Shown here one piece after another: positions 6,111-7,426 of a stretch of 7,426 bases of DNA. This stretch comes from an uncultured Neomegalonema sp. GTDB lineage: Bacteria; Pseudomonadota; Alphaproteobacteria; Rhodobacterales; Rhodobacteraceae. Numbering within the stretch: the first letter of the stretch is position 1; the number at the start of each line of letters is the position of its first letter. The notes beneath the pieces were generated by a model, which saw only the letters and a list, made by a program, of their open reading frames with translations, ran no database searches and was not told the origin of the DNA. Position numbers and translations under genes: made by a program. The stretch spans positions 1-7,426 of the forward strand of contig CALGNW010000140.1 of assembly GCA_937958345.1 (NCBI GenBank). The letters run 5' to 3'.

Positions 6111-6139
6111 TGTCTAGGTTTTGTAAAAGTGTCGGTCAA
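6111..6139 (-). promoter_or_regulatory. Sigma70-type promoter of tRNA-Cys
   Basis: On the minus strand TTGACC (6134-6139) and TAGACA (6111-6116) are separated by exactly 17 nt. This predicts a start near 6104, about six bases before the mature 5' end at 6098. Spacing and position fit a strong constitutive tRNA promoter. It lies between the tRNA and the integrase stop codon. Confidence 0.75.
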
Positions 6140-6142
6140 GGG

Positions 6143-6161
6143 GTTATCACTCCTGTTATCA
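6143..6161. repeat. Heptamer direct repeat between integrase and tRNA-Cys promoter
   Basis: GTTATCA occurs at 6143-6149 and 6155-6161, a 12-bp period of about one helical turn. The core TATCA recurs at 6001-6005, within TGATACCTATCA just past the tRNA 3' end. Helically phased short repeats next to an integrase gene are typical of arm-type or excisionase binding sites, so an attachment-region role is possible but unproven. Confidence 0.35.
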
Positions 6162-6186
6162 GTTTTTCGTTCTGTGCTTGTTCGGT

Positions 6187-7167
6187 TCACGTCCGTTTTG
6201 CCCTCGCTTGTTGCGCCCGCATACGTTGCCGCGCTTCGCCCGCGTATTTGCGGATCATCGCTTCCGAGGTGTGGCCGCTGTAACTGGCGATTTCGCCGTC
6301 GTTGCAGCCTGCCCAAGCGAGTTCCATCACGCCCCGATACCGGAGCGCGTGTTGATCGTAGTCACTCAGGCCAAGCCGCTTGCGTTCCTTGAGCATAATT
6401 TCGGCCATGCGACGGTAGGGCAGGGGTCGTCCGTCCTGCCGCGTCAGGATAGTCAGGCCGGTCTTAGGTGCGGCGTCCAGAGCCGCCTTGAGCGCCGCCG
6501 TACAGGGCAACCAGAGGTCAACGTCGGTCTTGCCTTGAGTGATTCGCAGAGCATCGCCGTCGTAGTCATTCCAACGAAACTTCGTCCAATCGTCGGGACG
6601 TTGAACGCTGCCGACGCCAATCTCAAATATCAGCCGTTGAATCGGTCCAGCTTCCGCGCGCCACTTATCCACTGCCCAATCAGGCCAAGGGATATGCGGT
6701 TGCCTGCGTTCGTCTGGCGTTTTAAGTGCCGTCACGCCCTTCGCAGGGTTGTCAGAGCGCCAGCCAATATCAATCGCGTGTTCGCAGAGAACAGACATAA
6801 CCTGCGGGATATAGTTCGCAAAGCGGGTGCGATGGTCATTGGCGTTCTGCGCTGCAATCACGTCCTTGCGCGTCAATCGCGTCACGTCGCGGTTGCCAAT
6901 CTTTTCCTCAATATAGAGCAGAACTTTTTCATAGTCGGAGCGCGTGCGAGGCTTTAATTTTGTCCACCGCTGCGAATGTCGGTACGAGTCAATCAACGGC
7001 TTCCACGCCGTTCTTGATGCCGTGCGTTTGCCCGTGCGGATTTCCCAATACTGAGCATCAAACTCGGCAGAACCGAACGTTGCAGTGATCGGCCAATACT
7101 TGCCCTTGATGCGGACATAGAATTTACCGGGCTTAGGTTCGTGCAGGTACTTCTTTCCGTGCTTCAC
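6187..7167 (-). CDS. int: Tyrosine recombinase/integrase of a mobile element
   Basis: 326 residues, the normal size of a phage or island integrase that breaks and rejoins DNA through a phosphotyrosine. The N-terminal part (about 1-50) is a short basic beta-strand region (KPGKFYVRIKGKYWPI), as in arm-binding or adaptor domains. Residues about 54-150 form the SAM-like core-binding domain (YEKVLLYIEEKIGNRDVTRLTR). The catalytic domain follows. All expected catalytic residues can be picked out: Arg190 (SVQRPDDW), Lys213 (QGKTD), His273 and Arg276 (HALR), His299 (SGHTS) and nucleophile Tyr308 (RKYAG), so it looks active. Start is GTG at 7165-7167, overlapping the TGA of the excisionase-like gene by 4 bp, with GGGAGG at 7177-7182 and a 9-nt spacer. 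The gene points toward tRNA-Cys. Excision/integration of an element lying to the right is the likely role; prophage, integrative plasmid or island cannot be distinguished here. Confidence 0.93.
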   Translation of the reverse strand: MKHGKKYLHEPKPGKFYVRIKGKYWPITATFGSAEFDAQYWEIRTGKRTASRTAWKPLIDSYRHSQRWTKLKPRTRSDYEKVLLYIEEKIGNRDVTRLTRKDVIAAQNANDHRTRFANYIPQVMSVLCEHAIDIGWRSDNPAKGVTALKTPDERRQPHIPWPDWAVDKWRAEAGPIQRLIFEIGVGSVQRPDDWTKFRWNDYDGDALRITQGKTDVDLWLPCTAALKAALDAAPKTGLTILTRQDGRPLPYRRMAEIMLKERKRLGLSDYDQHALRYRGVMELAWAGCNDGEIASYSGHTSEAMIRKYAGEARQRMRAQQARAKRT

Positions 7168-7370
7168 CAGTTCACGCCTCCCATGCCTTCAACAGCTTCG
7201 CCGGTCACAATCTTGCGGATTGTCGCCATATCCCATCGCTTCAAGCCGCCAATGTCGCACGGCTTTGGCAGAACGCCAGTTTCAACGCGCTCCAAAAACT
7301 CGGCACGGGTCATGTCGAGCAGTTTCGCTGCCTTCAAATCACTCGCGAGCATGGGAGCAGGTGCGCTCAA
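7164..7370 (-). CDS. Small MerR/AlpA-type DNA-binding protein, probable excisionase or regulator
   Basis: 68 residues if started at TTG (7368-7370), or 62 from the ATG at 7350-7352. The segment LKAAKLLDMTRAEFLERVETG (12-32), followed by LPKPCDIGGLKRWDMATIRKI (34-54), has the typical winged-helix pattern of AlpA/excisionase proteins: a helix-turn-helix, then a wing leading to a tryptophan and an ATIRKI helix. The TTG start is favoured by the GAGGTGGAGG purine run just before it and by its 4-bp overlap (TTGA) with the preceding gene's stop. The ATG lacks a ribosome binding site. Its TGA overlaps the integrase GTG start, so the two are translationally coupled. Known relatives beside integrases direct excision or control int; that role is inferred from size, motif and position. 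Confidence 0.75.
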   Translation of the reverse strand: MSAPAPMLASDLKAAKLLDMTRAEFLERVETGVLPKPCDIGGLKRWDMATIRKIVTGEAVEGMGGVNW

Positions 7371-7426
7371 TCCTCCACCTCGTCAGAGCCGCGCATATTG
7401 AGCGGGGTCAGATATTCGTCGCCGCC
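7367..7426 (-). CDS. C-terminal 19 residues of an unknown gene entering from the right edge
   Basis: The minus strand is open from base 7426 to a TGA at 7367-7369 and reads GGDEYLTPLNMRGSDEVED, an acidic hydrophilic tail typical of a genuine protein end. Its stop overlaps the TTG start of the excisionase-like gene by 4 bp, the same arrangement as that gene has with int. The stop is preceded by a ribosome-binding purine run that would serve the next gene. These features support a real gene in one operon with the two downstream genes. Too little is visible to name it. Confidence 0.6.
   Translation of the reverse strand, partial: GGDEYLTPLNMRGSDEVED

Noticed and set aside
6178..6957. 259-codon plus-strand frame opposite the integrase
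   Set aside because: It is the complementary shadow of the integrase, which has all catalytic residues. The plus-strand product has no recognisable domain.
1..7426. CRISPR array or tandem repeat array
   Set aside because: No regularly spaced repeats of more than two units were found on reading through the window.

Overview
The window looks like chromosomal DNA of an alphaproteobacterium, most likely of the Rhodobacterales type. This is judged from moderately high G+C, codon choice, and protein families of typical alphaproteobacterial flavour. No taxonomic marker is present that would name a genus.

Left to right. (1) At 1-441 the 5' part of an unrecognised minus-strand gene runs off the left edge. 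It starts at GTG with a good ribosome binding site. (2) After about 140 bp of stem-loop-rich intergenic DNA comes a fatty-acyl/aromatic-CoA block. A minus-strand pair, a PaaH-like 3-hydroxyacyl-CoA dehydrogenase followed 11 bp later by a nitronate monooxygenase-family flavoenzyme, is divergent from a plus-strand PaaF-like enoyl-CoA hydratase. Hydratase and dehydrogenase catalyse consecutive steps (enoyl-CoA to 3-hydroxyacyl-CoA to 3-oxoacyl-CoA). They match the PaaF/PaaH pair of phenylacetate breakdown better than generic beta-oxidation enzymes, although no other paa gene is in view. (3) fliF, for the flagellar MS-ring protein, converges on the hydratase with only 20 bp between stops. No other flagellar gene is visible. 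(4) 5508-6024 has no intact gene. It holds an A+T-rich stretch and the decayed 3' end of an IS5-family transposase gene that stops within a few bases of a tRNA. (5) An intact minus-strand tRNA-Cys(GCA) with encoded CCA has a clear sigma70-type promoter. (6) From 6187 to the right edge lies the integration module of a mobile element, all on the minus strand: the tail of an unknown gene, a small MerR/AlpA-type excisionase-like gene and a tyrosine recombinase. They are joined by two 4-bp overlaps, with TTG and GTG starts.

The metabolic block and fliF look like resident genes. The region from about 5560 rightwards is a mobile-element boundary centred on the tRNA. The element probably continues beyond 7426. 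The integrase sits on the 5' side of the tRNA rather than the usual 3' side, so the attachment site cannot be assigned from this window. I saw no CRISPR array, rRNA gene or complete new multi-gene system. The least explained parts are the two genes cut by the window edges and the tRNA-Cys junction.
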